Assembly (NCBI GenBank): GCA_002786025.1 | Contig: NHNW01000027.1 | Coordinates: 62,001 to 126,000, forward strand | Direction of reading: 5' to 3' | Length of the DNA stretch: 64,000 nt | From: Zasmidium citrigriseum | Taxonomy: Eukaryota > Ascomycota > Dothideomycetes > Mycosphaerellales > Mycosphaerellaceae | Part shown: piece after piece, positions 11,134-22,038 of the stretch | How the letters are laid out: every line of letters starts with the position of its first letter | Position numbering within the stretch: position 1 is the first letter of the stretch | The notes under the pieces: generated by a model | Told to the model about the DNA's origin: nothing | Seen by the model: only the letters and a program-made list of their open reading frames with translations | Database searches by the model: none | Made by a program: the position numbers and the translations under genes

Positions 11134-11886
11134 ATGCATTTCGCCAAAGTCTTGTCTCTCCTTGTCGGCACGGCCGCAGTCAACACCATGGCTCAATCCC
11201 TCACCCCGGCAGAGGCAATTATCGTTGCCATCGATTCCGTCACTTGCATCTCTCAGACCAACCTAGAGGTAGCCCAGAACATCACCGAGGAGAATGCCCT
11301 CGAGCTGGCGGGAGTACGTATAGCACTGAGTGTGCAGAGTATTGTGCTGATGAGCCACAGGAACTCGTCCAGAACTTCGGCGCGATCGTGAAGAAAGTCA
11401 CCGGTGCGTTGTCAAACGTGACAGTGCTGAGAACCGCAGCAGAATCGAAGAATGGTACCTATTACCGACCCTTCCGTTGATAGACTCTGACCGGAATCGA
11501 ATAGATGTCGTGGGCAGCCACATCGCTCGCGCTTCGCATGAGATGCGCCAGGTTCCAGGAGTCATTCCTTCAGTCGACCAGCATGCTATCTGCAACAGCT
11601 TCCGCTCTGTACGTCAATCAATTGTCTCTCATAAGTCAGTCACTGACCCGCGTAGTTCATCTTCATCCACCAGCAGCTTCTCTCCATCGTCATTGGCAAG
11701 CAAGGAATCCTCTCTGTTACACCGTTCACCGCACCTCTCGGGACTGTTCTCCGTGCCCTTGAAGGGGTTGTCGACAGCTTCGCATTCGCTGTCATTGCGC
11801 TTGTGCCAGGCTGCTCTCCCCAAGCGACACAGTTGAATGGATTCCTTGCTCCTACTCTGTCGGATGCCGCCAGTACCTATCCGTAA
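11134..11886 (+). CDS. HsbA-like hydrophobic surface-binding secreted protein
   Basis: Four exons (11134-11313, 11361-11403, 11505-11608, 11656-11886) encode 185 residues; every junction keeps phase. Residues 1-20 are a signal peptide (MHFAKVLSLLVGTAAVNTMA). The mature part is an amphipathic helical bundle: LELAG-ELVQNFGAIVKKVTG, then DVVGSHIARASHEM, then FIHQQLLSIVIGKQGILS and APLGTVLRALEGVVDSFAFAVIALVPGC. This spacing and length match the hydrophobic surface-binding protein A family, secreted fungal proteins that coat hydrophobic surfaces and can recruit hydrolases such as cutinases. Intron 2 (about 100 nt) is longer than the local norm. No single frame shows this gene, so single-frame scanning would miss it. 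Confidence 0.85.
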
Positions 11887-12694
11887 GACCAAGCTCATTG
11901 GCTTCTGCGGATGCAGATTCTTTGGGAAACAAGCCGTGTAATTGGGACATGCGGGCCACACTCACTTGAAAGAAAACATCCTTTCGGACTGTCAAATGAT
12001 TCGGTATAATTACATCGCATCCAATAGATGAACAATGAAAGCACTGAGATTGCAGTCGAAGATGTCAGCTCGATGATGAAGAAGAGAAAAAGAGGGAGGC
12101 TGGGAGATAAAGTGCGGTCGGCTTCTTGTGTCGCCGACGCCGACATTTAATCTCCTTCCCTCCTTTTCCATCTTTCCTCCTGCACAATTTAAACAACATC
12201 CCCCCGTTCGCCATCGTTCCCATCAATATAAAGCCCTCAGTGACCCGTACAAGTGGCTGTTCAAATGAACGAGACGGATCCGCTACTCTCGAAGTCGCAG
12301 TGCCACCAGGGAGCCTCGGGCGGATGCAACGCGCCTGGACGTATCCGCGCGTATGAAGTGCAACAAGACGAGCATCTCGAACAAGTCCTCCTCTAAGCCT
12401 TTTGGACGACATGAAGTCGCTCTGAGATGCCGTTCACGGCAAGAAAGGACCGAAGTCGACGAGGTTAGCCACGGAGAAGGACTTTTCTTGGCCCACTTCG
12501 GCCCACTTCTCTATCAGCTCAACTTCTCTCGACCACTTGATGGCCAAGCATGAGCCCACTCCGAAGTTCAGCATTATAGGTACGACTCAACGAATAGCTC
12601 GGCCGAAGGCATGGATACTTCAGCAGCTTCTTCCTCTCAAGGTTTTTCCGTGAGCCATACTGCTATTGTCCGCAAAGACTAAACTCCTTTCACG
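11887..12694. other. Intergenic, promoter of the MFS gene
   Basis: About 800 bp with no supported gene. There is a purine-rich patch around 12068-12100 and a C/T-rich patch around 12148-12180. The 100 bp before 12695 is likely leader. No repeat or RNA gene seen. Confidence 0.4.
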
Positions 12695-14180
12695 ATGGCG
12701 ATCGCAGACGAAGTGACAGTCACGGCATCCGAACAGTGCTCTGAGACCGAAGAGAAGAACAACAGGGCACAGACTGAAGTCACTTCTATTGATACACCTG
12801 ACGCACAGGATAACAAGTCTCGCAAATTTGGAACCATCGTCACCATTGTCGGATCGGCCCTGGCCAACTTGTCCGACGGATTTCAGCAACATCTTGCTTC
12901 TGCGACCAATGTCATCTTCAAGCACCTCCTTGGCAAGAGCTACACTTCTGAAGCACAAACTCGCATCTCGAATGCGCTCCTCGTTGGGTCTGTTATCGGG
13001 ATTCTGGCCTTTGGATATGTGGCAGATCGGTTCAATCGCAAGAGCGGCATGCTCGTCACCAGTGGCCTGGTCATCATCGGTTCGCTGATGTCAACGTTGG
13101 TTTTTCAGGTCGACGGGACTCAACAAATGCTGTGGTACCTGACCGTCGCTCGCGGAGCAGCTGGTGTTGGGGTCGGAGGCGAGTATCCTACAAGCTCGGC
13201 GGCTGCTTTGGAGGGCTCCAATGAACACTTCGACTCCAAGCGTGGACCAATCCAGGTCCTCATCTCGACTGTCATGGCCACATCCGGCAGCGCACTCTGC
13301 ACATTCGTTTACCTCATGGCTCTGATCGGAAGCAATGAGAACTTGAAGGTCGCCTACCACGCTATCTACGCAATCTCCACGGTTCTTCCATTGCTTGTCG
13401 TTTTGGCGAGATGGCGTATGCAGAACGGCAAGCTCTTCAATCAGAGCAACTTCCAAAAGAGAAAGATTCCCTGGACTCTTATCGTCAGGAAGTACTGGCT
13501 GCGAATGCTGGGGACGTCGACCGCCTTCTTTCTATACGACTTTGTCAACTTGTGAGTATTCGGCGTCGCCCTGCAGGTCTCCATCGCTAACGTATGACAG
13601 TCCAAACTCGATCATGAGTTCAGTCATCATCAATGGTCTGGTTCCTGGCTCCGACGTGCGTCAGGTAGCCCTCTGGCAACTGTATTTGGCCTTGATGCCC
13701 ATTCCTGGTGCCATCGCTGGCTCTTGGCTCGTCAACCGGATCGGACGTCGCTGGACTGGAATCTTGGGCTTTCTCAGTGGTTACGTAGTTTGCGGTTTCA
13801 TCATAGGCGGTCTGTACCACAAGCTCACGACCGAGGCGTTGCCGGCATTCGTCGTACTGTATGGCCTGCTTCAGGCATTCGGCCATATGGGTCCTGGGGC
13901 CACGATCGGTTTGATGTCCTGCGAGTCGTTTCCCACCGCGGCCAGAGGCATGGGCTACGGAGTTGCCGCTGGCTTTGGCAAGGCTGGAGCAGCGGTTGGA
14001 ACGCAGGTCTTCACCCAGATCCGCTCTGCTGCGGGTCCTGCTTCGACTTTCTGGGTGGCCGGCGGTATCGGAATTTTCACCTCTGGTATCTATTACTTCC
14101 TTCCCGAGGGCAGTCAACTTGAACTGGAGAAAGAAGACGAAGATTTCGAAAGACTTCTACTCAGCGAGAAGACTTACTAG
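12695..14180 (+). CDS. MFS permease, Git1-like (glycerophosphodiester/phosphate:H+)
   Basis: Two exons (12695-13551, 13601-14180) give 478 residues with the 12-helix MFS layout. The cytosolic N-terminus is about 45 residues. Helix 1 carries ALANLSDGFQQHL, helix 2-3 has GYVADRFNRKSG (the DRxxRK loop), and GVGVGGEYPTSSAAALE is typical of the phosphate/glycerophosphoinositol branch (Pho84/Git1). After the central loop, the second half repeats the pattern with NRIGRRWTG and GPGATIGLMSCESFPTAARGMGYGVAAG. The family imports glycerophosphoinositol, glycerophosphocholine or phosphate with protons across the plasma membrane. Git1-like is preferred because of the NLSDG helix-1 motif. The substrate remains inference. 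Confidence 0.85.
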
Positions 14181-14367
14181 ATCGGACATGAGTTTGATTG
14201 AGAACCAGCCGGCCAATACTTATTGCACATAAGAACTCCAGCGGTCAAGATGTGATCTGGGCTTTCCAAACCCTCGATTGACCAAACGAACCGACGCGAG
14301 ACACGCCTCCGCCTTTCAAAACGCCCCACCGCTCAAACTTTCACCACCGATTGACCAAGCCAGGACT

Positions 14368-14726
14368 TTAAGAGCCAATGTTGATAATGCTCGAACCGCT
14401 GGAGCTGGAGCTTGAGTTGCCGTCCGAAGAGCTTGAACCGCTAGAGGCGCAGTTGATGAGGTCTGAAGAGTTGTCAGCCTTGGGATCCTCTCATTATTGC
14501 AAGATCACGACTTACTGCATTCGCTGGAAGAGCTGCTTGAGCTATCGCCAGACGAAGCACCGGCACTTGAGCCACCAATAAGCCCGATGCCCAGAAGACC
14601 TGTGCTTGAGGATCCAGTTGACGCAGTCTGTCGTGGGGCGAGTGCTTCTTCGACTGGCGATGGAACAGGTGCGGCAGACACCAGAGCTACGAAAGCAGCG
14701 ACGAAGAGGAGGTTGCTGGAGTACAT
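14368..14726 (-). CDS. Small secreted Ser-rich protein A (C-x4-C)
   Basis: Two exons on the minus strand (14726-14516, then 14462-14368) give 101 residues. A signal peptide (MYSSNLLFVAAFVALVSAA) leads into a short pro-region ending in PRQ, a possible Kex2-like site. The mature part is Ser/Gly-rich with a hydrophobic core GLLGIGLIGG, then CNLINC (C-x4-C) and a Ser-rich tail. The intron starts GTAAG and splits the codon after the first Cys. Protein B at 16462 has the same signal-core-C-x4-C order and an intron in the same place and phase, so the two are paralogues. Function is unknown; cell-surface or effector-like roles are possible but unproven. An upstream in-frame Met exists at 14834 but would spoil the signal peptide. 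Confidence 0.75.
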
Positions 14727-16461
14727 GGTGTGCGAGATCGACCTTTTCGAAAGGGCTGACTGGATCTGGACCCTGTGGGTAGTGTCTTTATGTTGGACTG
14801 TTGAATGGATCTTTCCACGAGATGCGGGTCGCAAGAGACGGATGCGAACGACTTGTCAACCCCAGAAAGAGGATTCTCTTATACTTCGAAACGCCAACAA
14901 ATGCCGAGATCGTATATCACAATCTTTCGACCGAGCACAACGCTGATCACAACGGCCTGAAAGTATCCTGCAGTGGTTCGAAGCCGAGCCGGATTCAAGG
15001 CATGGCGATGCAATAGTCACCACTGAGCGAAAGCATGAGTGTTCAAGCTAACTGGGCTTGCAGTAGTCGACGCCAATTCTCGCCACCTGCTCCAAAGAGC
15101 CTGACACACTACCACTCTCAGCATCCGCCTTGGTCTGAAAAGCTTAAGAAGCTGCATAAGAGCAAGCCGGAAAAGAAAGAAACCATTATGCGACTGCCTG
15201 GTTGAGCTGTACTTTTTGCGTCTGGATCTGATGGGCAGAGGTCAATGAACTCTAAAGTTGACGATCGTTGCCGGCTTCAAGTTGAGATGCTGCAAGCACG
15301 AAGCTTCACGGCCGAGGCTCGAATGCCACAGGGCGGATAAACCGGCGGTGACAGGAAGTCGAAGACTGGCCTTCACGGACGTTGCTCCGTCGATGATCTC
15401 AGCATGCTTTAGAGATGATCTGTTCTCCACGAGCACGTAAAGGATATGAATCGGTCAACAAATTTCAATGAAAGTGGTTCCTAGAGATCTTCGAGATCCC
15501 CGTTGAGGATCACCGTCCTCCCAAATGCCACGTGCTGAGAGGAACGTAGTCGGAGCGAACCTACTCAATCCTGCGACTACAAGCCTGCGAGTGACTTTGA
15601 GCACTCAGCCACCAGAGCCGCGTTTTCAAGGTTGCATTGGTCGCCACTGCGAGGTACCGGTCGTCAAAAGATGCCATTGTCCAGTACAAAAGCGGAAGCC
15701 AATATGCACTTCGGAATCTCTCGTCCGATGCCTAGCTTGTCCAAGCAGCCAAGATTAGCTTGACAGCAAGCTTGACTTGACTTCCAGAATTGACAATGGT
15801 CGCCCAAAGATCTACTGACTTCGGCAAGGACGACTTGAATGGCAAGGTAGATCGTCCGGGCCAATGCGAGAGAATGTGCTACTTACTCAAAATCAGCATG
15901 AAGATGTATGTCCGCTGCGAACACCTTGAGTGGCCCATTGCTCCTTCCATCTTGGGATTCGCTTTGTCGATCGCTGCATGTGCGTGCCCACCTAGGGCTC
16001 TTTGAGCCGCGCTACCGATTCACGCACTACGGACATCCACAGCGCACACGTTGATGCATCCTGGCCTGCCATTCACGATACGCATGGACAAGACTACATC
16101 TGCGATCTCGCGCATCTAGCAAGCCACCTTGCCTGCGTTCGTGTGCTCTCGCAGAGACTGCTCGATGTTCCTGCCGCTGGCCGTATCCCACTCGACTTAG
16201 TCTGTCACTTTGTCAGAACCTTGACCGAGACTTAAGAACGCTCCACCTGCGAGCGGGTGAGATAGTGTGAAAGCGGTGCTCAAGGTGCATGCCAAGCGCT
16301 GCGATGGCTCTGAACAGGCTATACGGCATCTGACCTCGCAGACATTGGTCAACAAAAGGGCCTATAAAGACCTGACCGCCGCTCAAGTGCAGAACAGAGA
16401 GTGTCTTTCTATAGCAGCCCGAATCCTCGCCTTTCGTTCACTCCAAAAGTTCGCCATCACT
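14727..16461. other. Divergent promoter region between paralogues A and B
   Basis: About 1.7 kb separates the two divergently transcribed small secreted protein genes. I see no coding gene. Short frames here lack family features. The region probably holds both promoters. A pyrimidine-rich leader precedes the ATG at 16462. Confidence 0.45.
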
Positions 16462-16859
16462 ATGCAGTTCACCGTTCTCGTCGCTGCACTTCTGGGCACC
16501 CTCGCCGCTGCGGCTCCACTGCCACAAGACAACGCCGGCTCTACATCGACCTCAACGACGAACAACGACGGTCTTCTCGGTATTGGACTTGTCGGCGGTC
16601 AGTCCTCACGCCAGTTCTCAGCCTCTAACAGCATGAGCTAACGAAACATTGAAGGTTCCGCCAGTGCTTCTGAAGACGGCCAAAGCACCAGCGCCGGCAG
16701 CACATCCACCTGCGGTATCCAATTCGTCGCCAATAACACGAAACAGACCGGATACTGATTATGTCAACAGGTCTCCTTTCTTGCGGTGCAAGCGGTGCAT
16801 CTGCCGGACCAGGAGGCTCCAGCTCCTCCAGCTCCACCTCCCAGAAGGGCGGCCAGTAA
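16462..16859 (+). CDS. Small secreted Ser-rich protein B (C-x4-C)
   Basis: Three exons (16462-16597, 16655-16714, 16771-16859) encode 94 residues. The signal peptide is MQFTVLVAALLGTLAAAA. The mature chain has a Thr/Ser-rich lead, the core GLLGIGLVGG, an acidic-Ser segment (SASEDGQSTS), then CGLLSC (C-x4-C) and a Gly/Ser-rich tail ending QKGGQ. Intron 2 interrupts the codon just after the first Cys, exactly as in paralogue A. Intron 1, inside the GG of the core, is absent from A. The protein is small, with two Cys only, so it is not a hydrophobin (eight Cys). Function unknown; secreted surface or effector-like protein is an inference. Confidence 0.78.
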
Positions 16860-17029
16860 ACGGCCCATGGACCAAACATTATCAAGCAACAGGAAACGTC
16901 GCCCTTTGTTATCTATCATGTCGTTCAAGCAAGGAGTGGTCTATTTGTTATGATGTCTGAGAAGCAACGCTCAATGGAATTTGAACTTACCATCTATGGA
17001 TTTCTCATTTACCATCGATTCTTCAACAT

Positions 17030-17849
17030 CTACCACATCGCCGCGCCACCACAGACCGAGATGGTATCTCCATTAATCCACCTCGCCCCTCCTTCTCCAG
17101 CAACAAAGCACACAACATCCGCAATCTCAAACGGCGTACCAAGTCTCTTCTCAGCAGTAGCATCATTCTTGACTCTTTCAGTCATCGCCGGCGGTGCAGT
17201 CTTGAGAATGTCCGTCTCAATGCCTCCCGGCATGACATTGTTAATCGTGATCTTCTTCTCGGCCGCGTGCGTAACAGCCAAATTCCTGGTCATATGCTCC
17301 AGAGCAGCCTTGCTAGCACCGTAGAGAGCAAGAGGACCGCCCAGGGCAAGTCGGGCTGCGCGAGAGGAGATGTTGATGATGCTTCCACGAGGTCGTATGA
17401 CGGGTAGGACGGCTTGAATAAGGAGAAAAGGTGCCAGAACGTTCACGTCGAAACTTGAGTGGAATACTTCGGGCGTGATCTGGCCCATTGGGTACATGCT
17501 CATGTTGCCGGCGTTGTTGACGAGAATGTCGATGCCGTCTGTTGAGAAGGCCTCCATGGTTTGCTTGACAACGGATTCTGCGAGGGCCTGATCGTAGCTC
17601 CCTGGCGTTTGGATTGCCATTGCTTTGCAGCCGGTTGCTTGGATCTCTGAGACTGTCGACTCTGCTGCCTTTGAGTTTGATGCGTAGGTGATGGCGACCT
17701 TTGATCGTCAGTCGATGTACACAAGATAGGGGACAATAGCATACGCCCTGAGCTCCTCTCTTTGCGAACTGGATTGCTATCTCTCTGCCAATGCCTCTAC
17801 TAGCTCCAGTGATGATGGCGATCTTGCCCTGCAACGTGTTGGAAGCCAT
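17030..17849 (-). CDS. Short-chain dehydrogenase/reductase (FabG-like)
   Basis: Two exons on the minus strand (17849-17745, 17698-17030) give 257 residues, the normal length of a classical SDR. Motifs in order: TGASRGIG cofactor loop near residue 14, NNAG near residue 110, Ser in INISSRAA, YGASK catalytic Tyr/Lys, and PGGIETD. All catalytic residues are present, so it should be an active NAD(P)H-dependent oxidoreductase of the 3-oxoacyl-ACP reductase or polyol/ketone type. The cytosolic substrate is not predictable. The 47-nt intron has a GTATGC donor and AAG acceptor. Its 5' flank abuts the RIP island about 300 bp away, yet the gene itself shows no RIP-like mutations. Confidence 0.88.
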
Positions 17850-18542
17850 AATGATTTAGTTGAGATTCGCTTTGAGGATGGGACTTCGTATCTGAGCAGT
17901 GCAAGGTGGTCGACTTGACTGTATTTATAGTGGAAATGTGTTTTAAGTCCGAGAAGCTATTTGGTTCCGGAAGCAATGCTGACCTACGTTAGCAGGCGCG
18001 AATTTCAGCTGCTGAACGCCGGCTTAGTGGGCACGTGCACGCCTGAGCAGGGTTTCTAGCCAGTTAGCAGACTGCCCGCCCATTTGTGAACCTTCTGCCG
18101 CATAGTTTACAAATACCTTGCTTAGAGCAGCATATCCGCGACTTAGTAACGTTCTCCGAAGGAATAACGGTCTATAGAAGGCCTACAAACCGTAATATTA
18201 AGTTTCTAATCCACCCCTTTTACTATAGAAGGCGAGTTTATCGAGCTTATAGTATAACCTTAGCCTAGCTTACTAGGTCTTAGTAGCGACTTTAGTTATA
18301 TCTACTACCGCCCGCACCTCTGCATCTTTATTAAAATACTACTATATCGTACGATTTTTAGTTTAAAATTACCGTTAAACTATAGCTAGTTTACTTATTA
18401 ACGTAGAGAATATAGTAGTCGCGCGTACGCGCGCGTTAGTAGATAAGAGTAAGGCGCTAGCGACGAAGCGAGTATATAACGCCCGAATCGATAAGTTTCG
18501 AGTCTAGCTACCTATTTACTTAATATACGAGCGTTTCTAACT

Positions 18543-21526
18543 ATTATATAGACGTAGAGCGTTAATAAGGGCTATCCGAGTAACGATATATATAAAGCGA
18601 AGTTCCTACTCTTTATAGAAGACTATATTATCGGCTATACGCCCTTACGGCTCTCTAAACGATAGAAAGAGGCGGAAGTAAGGGGTTAGGCCGTTATTAT
18701 AAGCTCCTTAACGCTTAAGGGGTACGTTATAGCGATAGGCTATCTATATACTACTTAATATACTTCTAATCTACGCGTTAGCTAGCTAGATCCACGTTAC
18801 TAGAAGAGTAAGGTAACTAAGGAGTTAATAAAGGCCTAGAGGATTATAGAGGCCTAATATAAGCTAGATACTTATAAGGATTATAGACTAGACCGTATAG
18901 ACGGCACCTATAATAGCTCGTAGCTATAGGCCGCTATCGACGCCTACTAGTACGGAGGTAGTAGCAATTATACCTTTAGTAATCTACGGACGCTCTATAA
19001 TATACTCTTCCGCTACTATACCTTAGTCTATAGCGATAATACGAGGAACGCTAACCTTATAGACTTAGCTAGCTAGTTATTAAATACGGAGGGTACCTAG
19101 CTAGCTATACTCGTAGTATTTAGCCTAGCTCGTACTAAGGTGTCTTACGTCTTCGAGGCGACTTAGTATATCGCCTTTACTCGCTATAAGAACGTACTAT
19201 AGTATCTAATAGCCGCCCTCGCCGTATAGTTAATATATCGATAGGTATATACCCCTATAGGCTATAGGCTTTATATACTTCCTTACTAACTATTATAAAG
19301 GATATCGCTTACGAGCCGCCGCTAGACTTTAGTAGTTATAAGAGCTAGTATAATATTAAGTTGTTTCCTTCTACGGCTCGTAATAATATTGCTAGCTATA
19401 GTTAGAGCTCGTAGATTCGCTCTTTAATAAGTCTCTTTAAATCTACAGCTATTAAGAGTAAGGCGAAGACTTATAGTAGCCGTAAGGTAGGTGCGAGAAT
19501 AGCTAAGGAGCTTAGAGCGGAATATTCGTAGATATAGCGTATAGGTAAGTACCTACGGTACTTCCTTTATCCCTCTACCCTATACTTTCGTATACTAAAT
19601 TACTATATAAACGGGTATACTACCGCGGGCACGCTAGAAGATACGAGATATAGTATAGTATCTTAGAATCGATCGATATTCGGCCGGCTAGCTTAGCCGG
19701 CTTTAAGCCTATCTTAAAGCTCGACTAAAAGCTACCCTTAGCTACTAACTATCTACGCTATAGTTAAGATATTATTGTTAGATTAAAACACCTTCGAGTA
19801 TACCCTTTAGCTATCCTTAGTATTTAATATCGACGTCGTCTAACGACGTAGCGTAGCTATAGACGTCGTTAAAGAGGTTACCGAATCGAGTAGTTTAATA
19901 AGCTTAAAGCTAGCTAACGGACGGCTAGCTAACAATCTATAGATCTCGGGGCGCGAGCCCTTTAAGGTAGCTTACTAAACCTTTAAGATTTAACTACTAC
20001 TTTACGACGTTACTATGCTACTAATATACGACGATAATTTATAATTTTAATGCGCGCTATATCGCCTTATCGAGACCTTTCTTCTAATCTAAAAATTGTT
20101 AATATTAACCGTCGCGTTATAGAGATATCGCTCGCTAAGGGTAGCTTAACGTCGCTAACTTTTAGCGCTAGGGTACTAGAACTATAATAACTTATTAAAC
20201 GTCTATCTTAGTAACCTACCTATAGGATTTATACGCCTTATAGCGGGATTTAAAGAGCGTCTAGGTGGATATTTCCTTACTCGTAATACTATAACTCTAC
20301 CTATAGACCTTAAACACTCCCTCTAGCTATAGCTAGACTCCTAGACTAACGATTCCTTCTATAACCGCTATATCTTTAATTATAACGTTACTAGCCTAGC
20401 CTTCGTTAAGCTCCTTCGCTATATACGAGTCGCCTTCCTTTAGGACTCGGCTATCCTTATAGCGTAGTATTTATAGTATAAGATATAGACTTATCCTATC
20501 TTTAAGTACCTATAATATCCGTCCTTTACTATAGTAGTAATCCGAGTAGTTACTAAGAATCTAGCGTAACCTATATCTATTAATATAGAGCGTATTACTC
20601 CGTAGGTTACCCTTTACTTAGAGCGATTAACTAACGTTAATCTAGGCTAGAGCGCCGCTATAAAGATAATGTTTAAGGAGATATAGAGGGAAAGGTTAGC
20701 CGTTAGGGTACAATATAATACGTAGTTATTATAGGGGATAAAGGGTCTTATAGACGGTGTTACGTAGACAATAATGTCTATATTAACTACCTCGTAGAGA
20801 GCGATAATAATACCGACGGCGACGAGTCTAATACTAGCTCTTAATAACGCTATAAGACTACTATAGGCGCCGAGCTAGCTTATAATACTAGATCTAGCTA
20901 TATAGTCGAGCTAGTAACTTTAAGCGGTACTATAGGGACTACTAGTAACGGTAGTAGCACTAAGCGGTACTACTATTACTATAGTTACTACTATAAACGT
21001 ACCGCTAGCCGCGGCGGCCGTTACCGCCGCTCCTATAGTAGCTACTCTAGTAGTAAGCCTACCCTTAATTAACGACGCCTTAGCTACTATAAACGATACC
21101 TTCTTTAATATAGCGCTATACTAGTAGCTTATAGAGTACTCGCTAGTCGCTCTAGTAGTACTAAGGGTGTTACTAAGCGAGTTTAAATTTACTACCCTTA
21201 AGAACACTCGTACGGTAAGGGAATTATAGATTAAGTAGTATAACGGCTATCTATAAGAAGGCCGCCCTTCGGTACTAGTAATAGAGTCTAAGTATAGCAC
21301 TAAATAGAAGCTCGCTATACTAGGTACTACTTAGTTTATAAGCTAACGTAAGCGGATTATCGATAAGGTTTATAGACTCGCTAAGGAGTAGTATAGTAGC
21401 TCGTTCTTACTAGCGTGTAATTACCTTAATAGCCGAGTAAGTAAAGGAAAGATAAAGTCGCTTAATAAGCTAGTAAATACGCTAAAGGACGAGCGAGGTA
21501 CCTTTAAGCGCCTTAAGTATATATAG
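18543..21526 (+). pseudogene. RIP-killed tyrosine recombinase (Crypton YR + GCR1_C)
   Basis: The first part runs in one frame (about 18543-19290). It includes GYPSNDIYKAKFLLFIEDY, a helical region with LDRIDGTYNSS, then SNLRTLYNILFRYYTL, SDNTRNANLIDL and TEGT, resembling the Ndc10/GCR1-like recombinase fold. The reading then shifts frame near 19270-19290 (an indel or intron) and continues through LDFSSYKS-stop-YNIKLF to KTYSSRKVGARIAKEL at about 19466-19513. Here the HxxR catalytic box reads YSSR, as expected if CAT became TAT. The same frame ends with TVREL, GRPSVLVIESKYS and FIS-stop-RKRIIDKVYRLA, a GCR1_C-like pattern. Almost every stop is TAG or TAA, explained by CAG, CAA or TGG. An alternative reading as a Starship captain is less likely because of the GCR1_C tail. 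Confidence 0.75.
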
Positions 21527-21528
21527 TA

Positions 21529-21599
21529 AAGGGCTAGTAGCGGGATTAAGGGCACTATTTTACTAGTAAATAGTACCCTTAATCCCGCTACTAGCCCTT
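21529..21599. repeat. Near-perfect 32-bp inverted repeat (hairpin)
   Basis: Arms at about 21529-21560 and 21568-21599 are reverse complements with one mismatch, separated by TACTAGT. It begins directly after the stop that ends the recombinase frame. The arms contain GGGATTAAGGGC and GCCCTTAATCCC-type blocks. It could be a 3' structural end of the Crypton remnant or the fused ends of another small element. Confidence 0.8.
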
Positions 21600-21845
21600 A
21601 TTAATATACGGTACTAGCGGGTAGGTAGGGTAGTCGCTTTAGTAGTAGATTAAGCGTTAGATAAGGGGTTAACTATTAATAGCTAGTTAGTATATACTAT
21701 TTAATATAGGTTATAGCTATAGTTATAAGATTAAAATATATTCGAGAGGTATATTATTACTCGCTTAGTTCTAAGTTTTAAGTAATTCTAACTATAGGTA
21801 CTTATATAATATCGCCGTAAAGGGGTAGTATTATTATATCTATAT

Positions 21846-21868
21846 CCGCTAAAGCTAAGCTTTAGCGG
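21846..21868. repeat. Perfect 11-bp-arm palindrome
   Basis: CCGCTAAAGCT and its reverse complement AGCTTTAGCGG flank a single A. It lies between the hairpin at 21529 and the short TIR element at 21912, within the RIP-mutated tract. Function unknown. Confidence 0.7.
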
Positions 21869-21911
21869 AGTAAGGCTACTAAAGCTAGCTAGGGTAGGCT
21901 ATATCTTTAAT

Positions 21912-22038
21912 TAATTACTATACCTACGCTAGTCGCTAGATTTATATAATTTTTATATCGCTATATAGCGCGTATATAGCGCTTTTATATAAGAAATATA
22001 TTATGTAATTTAAGCGACTAGCGTAGGTATAGTAATTA
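21912..22038. mobile_element. Short TIR element (MITE-like), 127 bp
   Basis: Perfect 26-bp inverted repeats at 21912-21937 and 22013-22038, beginning TAATTACTATACC. The similarity continues imperfectly inward. The core is TA-rich with an internal palindrome around GCGCGTATATAGCGC. It has no coding capacity. Flanking TA/TTAA sequence would fit a Tc1/mariner-like target, but the flanks are themselves AT-rich, so the target duplication cannot be fixed. A related TATATAATTTTATATCGCTAG string recurs at about 22201-22221. Confidence 0.65.

Noticed and set aside
19780..20110. A retropepsin-like reading in the middle of the RIP tract
   Set aside because: It lies in the same frame as the recombinase and GCR1_C-like parts and lacks a clear D-T/S-G; more likely the linker between the two domains.
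21529..21599. Helitron 3' hairpin
   Set aside because: Arm length is too great and no Rep/helicase reading or TC...CTRR ends were seen.
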